Below are positions 20,300 through 33,560 of a DNA stretch of 64,000 nucleotides, in pieces. The notes under the pieces were generated by a model, which was not told the origin of the DNA, searched no databases, and worked only from the letters and a program-made list of their open reading frames with translations. Every line of letters begins with the position of its first letter. The first letter of the stretch is position 1. The stretch comes from Lojkania enalia (lineage: Eukaryota; Ascomycota; Dothideomycetes; Pleosporales), in the NCBI GenBank assembly GCA_010094045.1, contig ML986654.1, forward strand, positions 1 through 64,000. The letters run 5' to 3'. The translations under genes were made by a program, and so were the position numbers.

Positions 20300-23200
20300 T
20301 ACCTTAATCTATTTAGTTAGAGCTTTTAGAAGTCTTAAGCAATTTAGATACTTATTATAAAAAGCTTTTAGCTTATAAGGCGAACCTATAAAATTTAAGA
20401 CTTTATACTAGACTAGGTTAAAATTATATTCTACCTATTTTACACAGTATTTAAGAGTCTTATAATATAACTTACTAGCTAGTATTTCCTTAACCTCCTA
20501 CTCTTCTACCCTATTAATAGCGATAGCGGGTAGTTTTAGAGCTTCTTATCTAAGCAGAAAGTCCTAAAAGTTCTTATATAGCAGGTTTAGTACGAAGATA
20601 TTATATATACTCGACCCTAGGGGTAGCTATAAGTAGTATAAGTTTCTAACCTACTCTAATACTTTAAAGGGGCCCTCCTATTAATCAAATAGCTTTCGGC
20701 TCGGTCTCTAGACCGTAAGGTTCTTAGTATTTAAGTAGACTATATTACTAATCTACTAATTAATTAGTTACTAATAATAGTTAACAATAGATTATATACA
20801 ATTCTAAACCTTCTTAATATTAGCCTTTACAGTTTCTTAGGCTATATATATATAAGTCGCTAGAGCTAGGGCGTTCTTACAATTTAATTTGTCTGTTGTA
20901 GTAATAGGATTAATAGAATATTTCCAATCCCAACTCTAACAGGGCTTAAATCTATATAGAATCTAATATAGAGATATTCTAATAGTTATATAGGGTAGAG
21001 TTGCTTATACTCGGTTAATTATAGGTAATAGAGAGCTTTAGTTGTCCTAGTAGAAGGATACGAAAGGACGCAGTCTCTAATTAATATACTTGTTTATAAT
21101 CTCTATCTATCTATTAGTCTCTTTATAATAAGTAGTAGATAGTTTAATCTTTACGCCTAAGATATAATAGAATTCGGACTAGAAACTAGATATAAACTAA
21201 GGTCCTTAATCTAAAATAATAGTTTCGGGTGTATAGTTAAAGCGGTATATCTATTAAATAAACAATTCAGCTATTCCCCTTATATTAATTATATAATAGT
21301 AGAGAATAAATATAGCTTGTTTAGATAGGCGATTAATTACTACTATAATCTAATTATATCCGAACTTATCTATAGAGAAATTTTTAAAGTTAATATATAG
21401 ATACTATATTAGTTAATTTAGTATAGAAAGTAGGTAGATAAAACCTAGGGTTTAGGTTTATATNNNNNNNNNNNNNNNNNNNNNNNNNNNNNNNNNNNNN
21501 NNNNNNNNNNNNNNNNNNNNNNNNNNNNNNNNNNNNNNNNNNNNNNNNNNNNNNNNNNNNNNNNNNNNNNNNNNNNNNNNNNNNNNNNNNNNNNNNNNNN
21601 NNNNNNNNNNNNNNNNNNNNNNNNNNNNNNNNNNNNNNNNNNNNNNNNNNNNNNNNNNNNNNNNNNNNNNNNNNNNNNNNNNNNNNNNNNNNNNNNNNNN
21701 NNNNNNNNNNNNNNNNNNNNNNNNNNNNNNNNNNNNNNNNNNNNNNNNNNNNNNNNNNNNNNNNNNNNNNNNNNNNNNNNNNNNNNNNNNNNNNNNNNNN
21801 NNNNNNNNNNNNNNNNNNNNNNNNNNNNNNNNNNNNNNNNNNNNNNNNNNNNNNNNNNNNNNNNNNNNNNNNNNNNNNNNNNNNNNNNNNNNNNNNNNNN
21901 NNNNNNNNNNNNNNNNNNNNNNNNNNNNNNNNNNNNNNNNNNNNNNNNNNNNNNNNNNNNNNNNNNNNNNNNNNNNNNNNNNNNNNNNNNNNNNNNNNNN
22001 NNNNNNNNNNNNNNNNNNNNNNNNNNNNNNNNNNNNNNNNNNNNNNNNNNNNNNNNNNNNNNNNNNNNNNNNNNNNNNNNNNNNNNNNNNNNNNNNNNNN
22101 NNNNNNNNNNNNNNNNNNNNNNNNNNNNNNNNNNNNNNNNNNNNNNNNGTTCTACCCTCTATTACTTAAACGCAGTAATAATTGCGAATAGTTTCTTATT
22201 ATAAATCTTCTAGTTTAGTTCCGAACTAGATAGAACCTTACTATAGAATACTATAGAGTACTATTTTCTATTAGGATATTTCTATAATAGTACTCTTATA
22301 ACTATTCTATTAGAGGTATTAATTTCTATTTTTATTTCTAACGTAGGGTTAAAGTAGTAGAAAGTAGATATACTTAATAGGGCTGACTTTAATTTCTTAA
22401 AGATAATATTATATTCTAAAGTCTATATAAAAGAGGTTATAAGACTTTATAGTATAATAATTAGTTTTATAATACGCGAGAATTCCGGTATAAACTATTA
22501 ATAGAATCTAGTAAAACTTAAGAAGGATTTTACACCTATTATAATAGTAGATAGCTACTAGTTGTATAATACTTCTACCTTCTCTAGATTAACCTTAAAA
22601 CCTTTATTTAAGAAGATATAATTAAGGTATTTAGTTTAAGTAATATAGAATTTACTCTTCTTAATATTAACTTATAACCCTACTTAATATAATCTCTTAA
22701 GAACTTTCTTAACGTAGATAGCGTATATTACTTTATCTTTAAAGTAGATAAAAATATTATCTAGGTAAGTAATATAGAAGTTATCTAAGTAGTTAATTAG
22801 TACGTCGTTTATATAGCGCTAGTAAGTTACTAGACTATTATATAATCTAAAAGGTAGAACTTTATACTTATAGGTTCTATATCGAGTCTAAAAGATAGTA
22901 TATTCTTTAGAACTAGGGTCTATTCTAATCTTATTAAAGGCTGTACAAATGTTAAACTTAATAAAAATTACTATCTTAGTAAACCTAGATAAGAGTTTAT
23001 CTATATATAGTATTAGATATATATCTTTATAAGTAAAAGTATTAAGTTTATAATAATCTATATAGATATATAGGTCGCTATTAGGTTTATAGATATAAAG
23101 GATTAGAGATATAAAAAAGCTTAGACTCTACTTAATATATCTATTCTATAGATTATCTATAATATACTTCTTAGTTACCTTTAACTTCTCAATATTTTAC

Positions 23201-25650
23201 TTATACAACAGGCTATAACTATTAGAGAGAGGTTCTGTAAAGACAATCTTATAATTATAAGAATAGTATTCTAGTAATTAATAAGCTGTAGTTTTACTAA
23301 ATATATCTTAATACCTATAGTATTTAGATAGTAATCGGAGATTTACTAGTACTTTATTTTTAGCCTTATCTTCTAACTTTAGGGCTTACTTATCTTTAAT
23401 TAGCTACTTAATTTCGTATAGAGACGTAGAAAAAAACTTGTTCTCTTTCCTCTTTATATTAAAGTAGAAAGTATTAGCTGTAATAAGAGTAATAATAGGA
23501 GAATAGATTTTCTTTAGATTAGATTTAGACTTTATTATATATAGGCGTATAGAAGCTCTAAGCTTATTTAGACTATAGGTTATAAGAGATTAATATAGTT
23601 TTAGCAGTCTTAATAAACCCTTAATATAATAGATAGTCGGACTGCGGGACTACTAATACTAATTCTTTTCTTATAGAGTATCGCGTTGCTAAATATCTAG
23701 CTCTACCTTTTTATTATATACTAGCTAAGTTAATTATATAAGAAGAGGAGGTAATAGATTATAAGTAGTAGGATATTTAGAGGGCTATATAATCCGATTC
23801 TTATCCGTATCTAGCTAGAGTTGAAAGTAATATAACTATTTAATACTAATAATACAATCCTAAGTACTTAAGTCTATAATAATAAATAGGTAGTTTTAGA
23901 TAGTTCTCCTATTAATTCGCAGGTATAAGCGGATATACTAATTAACTAGGGTTTAGATTTAGTCCTAAAAACCTTTAACAGTAATTTTAAAGGGTAAACA
24001 TTATATTAATATATATAGGGCTTAGAAGAGCAATCTAGCTACCGTAAAATTAAGAAATAGAAAGCCTTAGGTACTAGTATTAATAAGGGCGTTTAGTTAT
24101 ATACTAACACCTTTTAAATATAGAATAGTAGGGATTTAAAAGTACTTTCCTCTAAATAAATACGATAAATCGATATTTAATAAGTTATACTTACTTAAAC
24201 CTAGAATAGAAAGTTTTCTTAGGCGTCTCTATTTCCTATCTAAGAACTATTTAGGTAGTACTTATTTACGTCTAGAAACTCTTCTTCCTTAATCTCTTCT
24301 TATTTAACCTCTATCTCTTATACTTTAAGGACTATATATTCGTTCGCGAAGTATCCTAGTTTACTATAATTATAGTAATTATCTAGAGTTATATACCTTT
24401 TAGGTGCGGAAGTTTTATTAGATTATTAGAGAGCGATTATAATAGAATAAGGTGTTAATACTAGAGTTGATTAGGGCGGTATCGGGTCGTAAATTACTTT
24501 AGATAAACTCTTAAAAGCCTTTTAATACCGATCTAAATTTGTTTTAGCTGTAACCTATAAACTAATAGTTTATTTTAGAAGGTTAAGAATACTCCTCCTT
24601 TCTATATTATAAGCTGTTAAATAGGCGACTATAGTATTAAAAGAGTCTTTCTATATAAGCTTAAAGCTAAAGTTTAGTATCCTTAGGCTGGGGAAAATCT
24701 TATCCTATAGGTAGAAGAACTACTTAGATTAGGATACGGATCCTCTAATAGCTATATTAATAAAGCGAGCTTTAAAAGTTGAGAATATTTCTCTCTTATT
24801 TATCTTTAGGACCTAAAACGCCTATCGCGCCTCTATCTCTTTATTACCTATAATAAAATACGATTATAGAAGTAAAATCATTTCTTTAGTATTTTTAAAC
24901 TAATACTAGTCCAATTTAGCTAGGTATTTTAGCTCTAGATACCCTTTCGTAGTACTAGAGGTATATCTTTATACTAATGCTATACGTGTATACTCTATCT
25001 AATAGTAATCTATATTAATCTTAAGTTGGTCTAAGATTAAGGCTTACTATTATTTAAATATAAGTTCGTTACTATTTATAAGGCTTTTAATCTTAAGCAT
25101 ATATTTAGTAAAGTAGGTTTAAGGGGGTTTAGGGGTAGCTAAAAGGTTTCTTACTAGGGGAGTTATAAAAGTTTCTTAACGTATTATTAGTACTAATTTA
25201 GTGGTTTATAGAGGTTAATTAGGACTAATAGTTCTCTATTATATTAAGTATATAATCTTCTCTTATAAAATTGTAATTTATTCCTTAAGGGTTAGTTTAC
25301 TCTAATTTTCCTCTAAATTAGATAGGTTCTTTACTACTAGCCTTATAGAGAGGGGTCCGCCTGTTATAGGGCCCCCTATAGGAGATAACAGTTGTTCTAT
25401 ACGTGTAGATAGAAGTTTACTCTTACTATAATATATACGTATATCGATTCTAGTATAAGAATTAGAAGGTAAATTATAGTTAGATATCAGCGGTTACCTC
25501 TAATTCTAATAAGTTATTAGTAGTCTCTAAGTTTCTACCTAGGCGCACTCTACGCGGCTTTTCTAAAGGCAATCCTAATCGTAGGGGATAGGAAGTTCTA
25601 AACCTAAAGGCTTTAGTTAATAGAAGGTTTTTAAGATCCTATCTAGATAA
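20300..25650 (-). pseudogene. H1 gag-pol remnant (with N gap)
   Basis: Minus-strand gag and pol, read right to left. A CCHC knuckle at 24336-24377 reads Y-Y-N-Y-S-K-L-G-Y-F-A-N-E-Y: exact spacing, Cys and His changed to Tyr. The RT block V-L-P-F-R-L-Y-N-S lies at about 22835-22870 and a YLDD box turned to Y-L-D-N at about 22753-22776. RNase H and the start of integrase fall in or next to the gap at 21464-22148. The chromodomain end lies near 20300-20460. Stop codons throughout. The order gag-PR-RT-RH-IN matches Ty3/gypsy. Confidence 0.82.
21464..22148. other. Assembly gap (N)
   Basis: 685 undetermined bases inside H1 pol. By alignment with H2 this covers the RNase H to integrase zinc-binding region (about 35340-36020 in H2), with little net length difference. 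Confidence 0.98.
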
Positions 25651-25793
25651 CTAAATAATTTAATATAATAGTATATAAGTATTATAATCTAAACTAAATC
25701 GGGTATATTTTAGACTTAGATATATTTAAATAAATAATCGATGCGATATTATTAAAGAGGCTGTTACTAGTAGTATTAAGTTTTTCTATATAA

Positions 25794-26053
25794 TATAATA
25801 GCGTAGGTAAGATAATAGGTCTAAATATAACACAAATCTACTCAAAGGTATATAAAAATATATAGAGGATTAGGGACCTGAGAATTCTATTAACACCTAT
25901 AGGCCTTATACAAAAGAATATAGAAAAACTACTAAGCTATTTATAAGAGAGTATACAACTATATACGGATGGGAAAAGGGGTAGAACTGGGGGTAGGATA
26001 AGATAAGCGAAAAGATAAAGCTTTTCGTAGAACGATTTCTTTGCATTATTACA
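25794..26053 (-). repeat. H1 5' LTR (260 bp)
   Basis: Pairs with 18884-19143. It ends TTGCATTATTACA, keeping the original terminal CA, and is followed by the TATCT duplication. Confidence 0.93.
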
Positions 26054-28660
26054 TATCTATTTACTAGTCTTATATTTAAGTATACGCGTTAGTTAATCTA
26101 TCTTTTATAGCCTATATTAATCTACCTATATATAGTTACTAAAACTACTACTAAATATTTTAATATTTAGATACTTTTAAAATAGTTATACGTAAGCTAA
26201 ATATACTACTATTACCTACTCTAACTGCGGTAGTAGAAAGTACAGTACTACCTTTAGCTTATCCTACTAGAATTGTAATTTATAATAGTAGACTACTATT
26301 ATAATCTACTTATCTACTATAAAGATATTATAGTTCTATAGTACTCTATTATAATATTATATTATTATAATCTCTAACCCTTACCTAGACTACTCTAAAG
26401 TTATATATATACTAACTATTAGTAGTTCTAAAAAGTAATCTACTTACTATAAGTACTATTTTATCTACTATTTACTCTATAAGCTGTTTCTTAACTAAAG
26501 CTACTAACTAGCTTCTATCTACCTAGCCTAAGTAAGTATCTATTTAAGCCTATTATTAAGCTAATTATTATAATAATAGATAAAAGATATACTCTACTAT
26601 ATAAATATAATATTATTAATAAGCTACTCCAGCCGGATAGTAAACTAGTTCTTAGCTCTAGCTATCTAATATAGCTTCTACTAGAGTATCTCCTCTATTT
26701 TAGCTACTATATTCTATACTATCTTACAAAACTAACTAATATAAATTAGCCGGCTATTAAGATAGAATATCTTCTTATTCTTTAACTAGTAAATATTACC
26801 TAAATTACTAGCTGTTAGTATAATAAACTTTTTATATATTAGTAAGCTAATTATTTTATTTATTAGACTAAATAATCTATTAGCTAGAAACTTCTACTAT
26901 ATAAGTAGAAAATACTCTTAGTTCTTATCTATCTACTCGTTATACTCTACTACTAGAAGTAGCTTCTCTATATCTAGTACGCGTATATAGTATATTATAC
27001 TAGCTAATATATATAAGTAGTTTTTTACTATATATAAGCGGTCTATTTTAGCGTTAATCTCTAGTATAGTAAGAAAATAGATAAGCCTACTATTAAATAG
27101 CTAATCGTCTATTAATTAAAAAATAAATAATATAAGTATATCTAGTAGTACCTTAAACTAAGCGTTCTTACTATCTCTATCTAATATAACCTATAGTACT
27201 ATTACTAGTTTCTTCTATTTATCTTACTAATAGAATAGCTTACGCGCGTCTTCTATTTAATCTACTTCTTTCTTTCTATAGTACTTATAATAGGAGCTAC
27301 TATTACTATTATTATTATTATTAGTACTACTTTTAGCTCTACTAAACCTAGAACTCGCGCTATTATCTAACGTTATATTATTATTATTACTATTATTACT
27401 GTTACTACTATAGTTAAACTATATAGCTTAAGCTTCTTCGTTAGTAATAATATAGAGAAAGTAGTAGATAAACTTAATAATATAACTAGTATATACCGCC
27501 TAACTTTTAGGGTTTTATAGTTAAGTAAGTAGACGCCTATCTACCTCGTATTACTAAACGTTTTTAAGCTACTATCTTATCTCTTATATAAGTAATAATA
27601 ACTCTCTAATATTCTGCTTAACTAATAGCTTAACTAATTTTACCGCCTATTAAAGTTTCGTCTTACCTTAGTTAGGTAGCCGGATCTAATATATAAGATA
27701 TACTTAATTCCGCTTTACTAGATACTCTAGCTACTCTATCTGCTTAAACTACCTAGTTTTATCGGTTTTTACTACCTCTATATTTATAACCTATATTTTC
27801 TCTTCTTTCCTCTATTTTATAAGTTTAAACCTAGCTAACTAATTATATATAATATTAGCTTTTATATAGAAAACAGCTAGCTTATAGTTATAGTTACCTA
27901 TATTAATAATAAAATATTACTATAGCCTACTAGACTAAAAGAATATCTATATCTTAACCTTTTAATAGAACCTACTTTTATTATCTATTTATACCTACTT
28001 ATACTTCTTCTTTAGATATATATATAGTACGTTAATATTAGTAGTAATATAGTATCTAGATTACTTATATTAGAACCTATTTAGCGGCTTTTCTAATTTT
28101 AGTATTAATTGTCTAAACGGTATAAATAGCTAGATATCTTTTACTAGTTTAATTAGCTACTAATAAGTATACTCGATAATTACCCTCCTCTACTCTATTA
28201 TTATACTATAATAGTACTATAAATATATATTAATATTTAATATAGTAGTTATATATTTCTTATATATTAGAATATAGTACTCGGGTAGATAGTAGAGATA
28301 GTTCTTAATATCCTCTAGTAATAGCGCTATTCTACTTACTTATATATAGGTCTTCTTACTATAGATATAGTATTATACCCTCGGTTTAAGCATCTGTACG
28401 TCCTAGTAGAACTATATCCTTCTAGCCTTATTATAGCCCTATACTAGTATAGGTATGATAATATAGTATTATAAGTAGAATAAATAGGCTCTACTAAATA
28501 GTTTTTATATATAAAGTATTACGGTTAGAATACTAGTTGTAAATAAATTAGGGGGGTAACGGTTAGATAAATCACCCCCTTTTAATAATCTATTTTAGGT
28601 ATAGCGTTATAGTACTATACCTAATCTATTATAAATCAGGCCTAATTCGTTACCTTATAT
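26054..28660 (-). other. Unidentified RIP-degraded region, part 2, with minus-strand coding traces
   Basis: Continuation of 16607-18883 beyond H1. Around 27180-27440 the minus strand has one frame with a long Asn/Ser-rich run (AAT/AGT repeats, seen as the ATTATTATT run near 27310 and again near 27380). A Tyr-Lys-rich stretch resembling a decayed Cys knuckle follows, and further on a stretch V-I-L-D-x-D-S-K-N-A could be a ruined aspartic protease motif. This order (gag tail, knuckle, protease) would fit an LTR retroelement on the minus strand, possibly copia-like, but spacing of the knuckle is not convincing. Near 28551-28576 a G-run and a C-run flank GGTTAGATAAATCA. Confidence 0.4.
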
Positions 28661-29750
28661 TAGATAGGCTATTAGACTAAATAATAATAGATAGATAACT
28701 AATAATCTTAGAGTTAAGTAGTTAAAATACTTTATTATATATATAAAAGACTATTAAGTAGGTATATAATAACTACTTATTCTTAATAGCTATAAAAACT
28801 ATAACTTACTTAAATTCTAGATAATCTATAAGAAGAATAAGATCTATACTCTTTATATACTATTATACTTATTATACCTCTTATAGTTTTTTAATATAAA
28901 TTATTTCTTACTATTAAAATAAGTATATAATACTTAAATTAAGAGTCTAATCTACAACTATATTAATTATATTATAAAGTTTAAGTTCCTTTTAACTTTC
29001 TATACTATCTACTAATAATTAATTATAAAGGATAATATTTATATAAGTTTTTAAAGGGCTAGTTTAATCTTATATAATTTAAAAGTAGTAATATTAAAGT
29101 TTAATATAAAGCTTTATATACTAATACTATCTATATTAAAAGTTCTTATATAGGAAGTTAAAATACTAAGTAACTAGTATAAATTAAAAACTTAATTAAT
29201 ATTAATTTATAATTAAATTTAAAAGTATAAAAGTTTATTACTTACTTCTATTATTATAGCAATTAATTAGCTTAAAAAAAGTACTAAGATAATACTTTAT
29301 TTAGCTATATTATTAAAGGGTTAAATTATTAACCTTAAAAAAGTAAATAAAGCTACTATAACATATAAATAGTATAAAAAGAAGTAGATTTAGAAGTAAA
29401 GTATTTTATTAAAAGTAGAGGAAAAGGAGATTATTACTTAAATAGTAGTTAAGTAGTAGTTAAATGGTAAAATATATTAAGGTAAGATATAATTAAGTAT
29501 AAGTTAGTAGGCTTCTATATATTATAGTTATTATAGAGAAACTAGATATAACTTATATATATATAAGAAAGATATTATAAATACTATTTAATTAAAAATA
29601 TATATTATATTTATAATATTTTAATATATTATAAAAATATATATTATATTTATAATATTTTAATATATTATAAAAATATATTACTAGAATAGTTAAAAAA
29701 GTTAATAAAATAGCACGTTTACTTACTTAGTATATTTACTTACTATTTAT
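28660..29750 (+). mobile_element. 5'-truncated pogo-like transposon fragment J
   Basis: Matches the second half of the pogo transposases in the window. The second catalytic Asp region (about 28770-28820) and following sequence align with I1 near 40610-41100. A C-terminal knuckle lies at 29523-29564 (Tyr at all four ligand positions, spacing x2-x4-x4). The left TIR and the N-terminal half are missing. The right end around 29715-29750 carries duplicated AAGTAAGTAAA-type words on the minus strand, like the doubled motifs in the other families' ends, but no TA duplication can be fixed. It is more mutated than any other copy and probably a separate family. Confidence 0.65.
29594..29681. repeat. 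39-bp tandem duplication within J
   Basis: AAAAATATATATTATATTTA begins at 29594 and again at 29633, with a third partial start at 29672. The period is 39 bp. Pure A/T; probably a slippage or unequal-crossover product in the dead 3' end of J. Confidence 0.8.
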
Positions 29751-29979
29751 ATTAGTTCTTTTTTTCTTATTATAGAATTAGTTTCTACCTAATTTTATAC
29801 TATCTTACCTATTATATATAAACCTAAACTTCTAATATCTATATATATATACTTTAATATCTATTTTTTTCTCTTTTTATTTAGATATTTTAAACTATTA
29901 TAATAGTAGTATATTAGTTATCTATTTAGTTTAATCTAATACTTATTTATCTAGTATTAATAATCTAATATATATTACT

Positions 29980-31426
29980 ATAATATTTCTATTCTAATCT
30001 ATTTTTCTAATTCTACTCTAATTCTAACCTCTTTTAACTACTTCTACTACTTCTTTTTTCTACTTTAAATCTATTTTCTAACTCTACTCTATATTTTATT
30101 TTTATTTAACTACCTCTAGCTATTTTTTTTCTATTCTAATTTTATCTCTTTCTAACTACTTCTACTACTTCTTTTTTCTATTTTATATTACTTTTCTATT
30201 TCTATTCTAATTCTAACTCTCTTATTTTTAATATTACTTTCTTTTTCTATTTTAAATTACTTCTCTAATTCTATTCTAATTTTATTTCTTTTTAACTATT
30301 TCTAATCTTTCTTTTTTCTATTTTAAATCTTTTTTCTTATTTTACTCTATTTTTAATTCTATTTAATTACTTTTAAATATTCTTTTTTCTATTTTAGATA
30401 TATTCTCTAATTCTATCTTATCTTTAATTCCCTTTAACTAATTCTAGTTGTTCTTTTTTCTACTTTATATTTATTTTCTAATTCTACCTTATTTTTAACT
30501 ATATTTAACTACTTCTAATCTTTTTTTTTTCTATTCTAACCTATTTTTCTAATCCTATTCTACTTTTACCCTTTTTTAACTACTTCTAATCCTTCTTTTT
30601 TCTACTTTACTCTACTTTTCTAATTTTACTCTATTTTTAACCCCTTTTAACTACTTCTAATCCTTCTTTTTTCTATTTTAAATACCTTCTCTTATCCTAT
30701 TTTACTTTTAACCCCCTTTAACTATCTCTACCTTTTCTTTCTTCTACTTTAACCCTATTTTCTAATTCTACTCTATTTTTATCTATATTTAACTATTTCT
30801 ACCTATTTTTTTTCTATTCTAATCCTATTTTCTAATTTTATTCTAATTTTAACTCTCTTTAAATACTTCTACTACTTCTTTTTTCTATTCTATATTATAT
30901 CTCTATTTCTATTCTAACCCTAACTCTTTTATATTTAATACTACTTTCTTTTTCTATTCTATCCTATTTTTCTAATTCTACTCTAATTTTAATCTTTTTT
31001 AACTACCTCTAATCCTTCTTTTTTCTACTTTAATCCCCTTTTCTAACTTTCCTCTATTTTTAACTTTATTTAACTACTTTTAACTATTCTTTTTTCTATT
31101 TTAGATATTTACTCTAATTCTATTTTACTTTTAACCCCTTTTAAATATCTCTAGCTCTTCTTTTTTCTACTTTATACTATTTTTCTAATTCTACCCTATT
31201 TTTAACTCTATTTAACTACCTCTAATCCTTTTTTTCTCTATTTTATACTACTTTTCTAAGTCTACTCTACCTTTAACCTCTTTTAACTACCTCTACTACT
31301 TCTTTTTTCTACTTTATACTACTTTTATAATCCTACTCTATTTTTAACTCTATTTAAATCTATTTCTAATTCTTCTTTTTTCTATTTTAATTATCTTCTC
31401 TAATTTTATTCTAACTCTAACCCCTT
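29980..31426. repeat. 71-bp degenerate pyrimidine-rich tandem array (about 20 units)
   Basis: A unit of the form AACTACTTCTAATCCTTC..., then TTTTTTCTACTTTA..., then TCTAATTCTACTCTATTTTT recurs with starts at 30578, 30649, 30720, 30791, 30861, 30931, 31001 and 31072, a 70-71 bp period. The plus strand is almost only C and T with A. Units differ by C/T changes and a few indels. No coding frame, no RNA-like pairing. It ends abruptly at the start of H2. Satellite-like heterochromatic repeat. Confidence 0.85.
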
Positions 31427-31431
31427 ATAAC

Positions 31432-31691
31432 TATAACAATGCAAAGAAATCGTTCTATGAAAAGCTTTATCTTTTTACTTATCTTATCCTACCCCCGGTT
31501 CTACCCCTTTTCCTATCTGTATATAGTTATATACTCCCTTATAAGTAGCTTAGTAGTTTTTCTATATTCTTTTATATAAGGCCTATAGGTGTTAATAGAA
31601 TTCCTAGGTCCCTAATCCCCTACATACTCCTATATACCTTTAAGTAGATTCATACTATATTTAGACCTATTATTTTATCTACGCTATTATA
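31432..31691 (+). repeat. H2 5' LTR (260 bp)
   Basis: Starts TATAACAATGCAAAG (TG mutated to TA) and ends CTATTATA. Reverse complement of the H1 and H3 LTRs. Confidence 0.92.
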
Positions 31692-31899
31692 TTATATAGA
31701 AAAATTTAATATTACTAGTAATAGCCTCTTTAATAATATCGTATCGATTGTTTATTTAAATATATTTAAGTCTAAAATATACCTAATTTAATTTAGGTTA
31801 TAATACTTATATACTATTATATTAAATTATTTAGTTATCTAGATAAAATTTTAAAGACCTTTTATTAACTAAAGCCTTTAAGTTTAGAACTTTCTATCC

Positions 31900-33560
31900 T
31901 CTATAATTAGGATTGCTTTTAGAAAAGCCGCGTAGAGTACGCCTAGGTAGAAACTCGGAAACTATTAATAACCTATTAGAATTAGAGGCAACCACCGATA
32001 TCTAACTATAATTTACCTTCTAATTTCTATACTAGAATTAATACACGTATAAGTTATAATAAAAATAAGCTTCCGTTTACGCGTATAGAACAACTGTTAC
32101 CTCTTATAAGAGGCCCTATAACAGGCGGACCCCTCTCTATAGGGCTGGTAGTAAAGAACCTATTTAATTCGAAAGGAAATTAGAGTAAACTAACCTTTAA
32201 AGAATAAATTACAATTTTATAAGAGGAGATTATATACTTAATACGATAGAGAACTATTAGTCTTAATTAACCTCTATAAACCACCGAATCAGTACTAATA
32301 ATACGTTAAGAAACTTTTATAACTCCCCTAGTAAGAAACTTCTCAGCTACCTTTAAGCCCCTTTAAGCCTACTTTACTAAATATACGCCTAAGATTAAAA
32401 GCTTTATAGATAGTAACGAACCTATATTTAAATAATAGTAAGCCTCAATTCTAGACCGACTTAAAATTAATATAGATTACTATTAGATAGAGCGTATATA
32501 TATAGCGTTAGTATAAAGATATACCTCTAGTACTACGAAAGGGTATCTAGAGCTAAAATACCTAGCTAAATTAGACTAGTATCAGTTTAAGAATACTAAA
32601 GAAATAATTTTACTTCTATAATCGTATTTTATTATAGGTAATAAAGAGATAGAGGTATAATAGGTGTTTTAAATCTTAAGGATAAATAAGAGAGAAGCGT
32701 TCTTAACTTTTAAAGCTCGCTTTATTAGTACAACTATTAGGGGATCCGTATTCTAATCTAAGTGGTTCTTCTACCTATAGGATAAGATTCTCCCTAGTTT
32801 AAAGATACTAAACCTTAGCTTTAAACTTATATAGAAAGGCTTCTTTAATATTATAGTCGTCTACTTAACAGCTTACGATATAGAAAGGAGAAGTATTTCT
32901 AACCTTTTAGAATAAACTATTAGCTTATAGGTTATAGCTAAAATAAATTTAGATTGGTATTAGAAGGCTTCTAAGAGTTTATCTAAGATAACCTACAATC
33001 TAATACTACCCTAATTTACCCTAGTATTAATATCTCATTCTACTATAATTACTCCCTAATAACCTAGTAAGACTCCTATATTTAAAAGATATATAACCTT
33101 AGGTAATTGCTACAATTATAGTAAACTAGAATACTTTATAAACGAATATATAGTCCTTAAAATATAAGAGATAGAGGTTAAATAAGAAGAGATTAAAGAA
33201 GAAGAGTTCCTAGACGCAAATAAGTACCACCTAGATAGTTCTTAGGTGGGAAATAGAAATGTCTAAGAAAACTCTCCGTCCTAGACTTAAGTAGATATAA
33301 TTTATCAAACATCGATTTATTATATTTATTTAGAGGAAAGTACTTCTTAATCTCTACTATTCTATATTTAAAAGGCGTTAGTATACAACTAAACGCCCTT
33401 ATTAATACTAGTACCTAAGGTTTTCTATTTCTCAATTCTATAATAGCTAAATTACTCTTCTAAGCCCTATATATATTAATATAGCGCTTACCCTTTAAAA
33501 TTACCGTTAAAGGTTTTTAGGACCAAATCTAAACCCTAGTTAATTAGTATATCTACTTAT
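31900..33560 (+). pseudogene. gag: H2 gag remnant
   Basis: Coding texture with many TAA/TAG. The nucleocapsid-type knuckle lies at 33108-33149: C-Y-N-Y-S-K-L-E-Y-F-I-N-E-Y, in which the first Cys survives and the other ligands are Tyr. H1 and H3 have the same knuckle at 24336-24377 and 54400-54441. The gag start is not identifiable because initiation codons and their context are lost. Confidence 0.78.

Larger units (their letters stand above)
18884..26053 (-). mobile_element. Ty3/gypsy retrotransposon H, copy 1 (H1)
   Basis: 7170 bp including a 685-base N gap, with 260-bp LTRs (18884-19143, 25794-26053) and a perfect target duplication TATCT (18879-18883, 26054-26058). The LTRs begin TGTAATAG and end TTACA where not mutated. 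The C-rich tract after the left LTR marks the polypurine tract of a minus-strand element. It is collinear with H2 (plus strand, 31432-38588) and H3 (47083-56167). H2 carries the best-read coding evidence. Confidence 0.93.

Noticed and set aside
29594..29681. 39-bp A/T repeat as a replication origin or promoter
   Set aside because: It lies in the dead 3' end of a truncated transposon and consists only of A and T. Nothing distinguishes it from local duplication.
29980..31426. CRISPR-like regular repeats
   Set aside because: The units are contiguous and degenerate with no unique spacers, and the context is fungal transposons. It is a tandem satellite.
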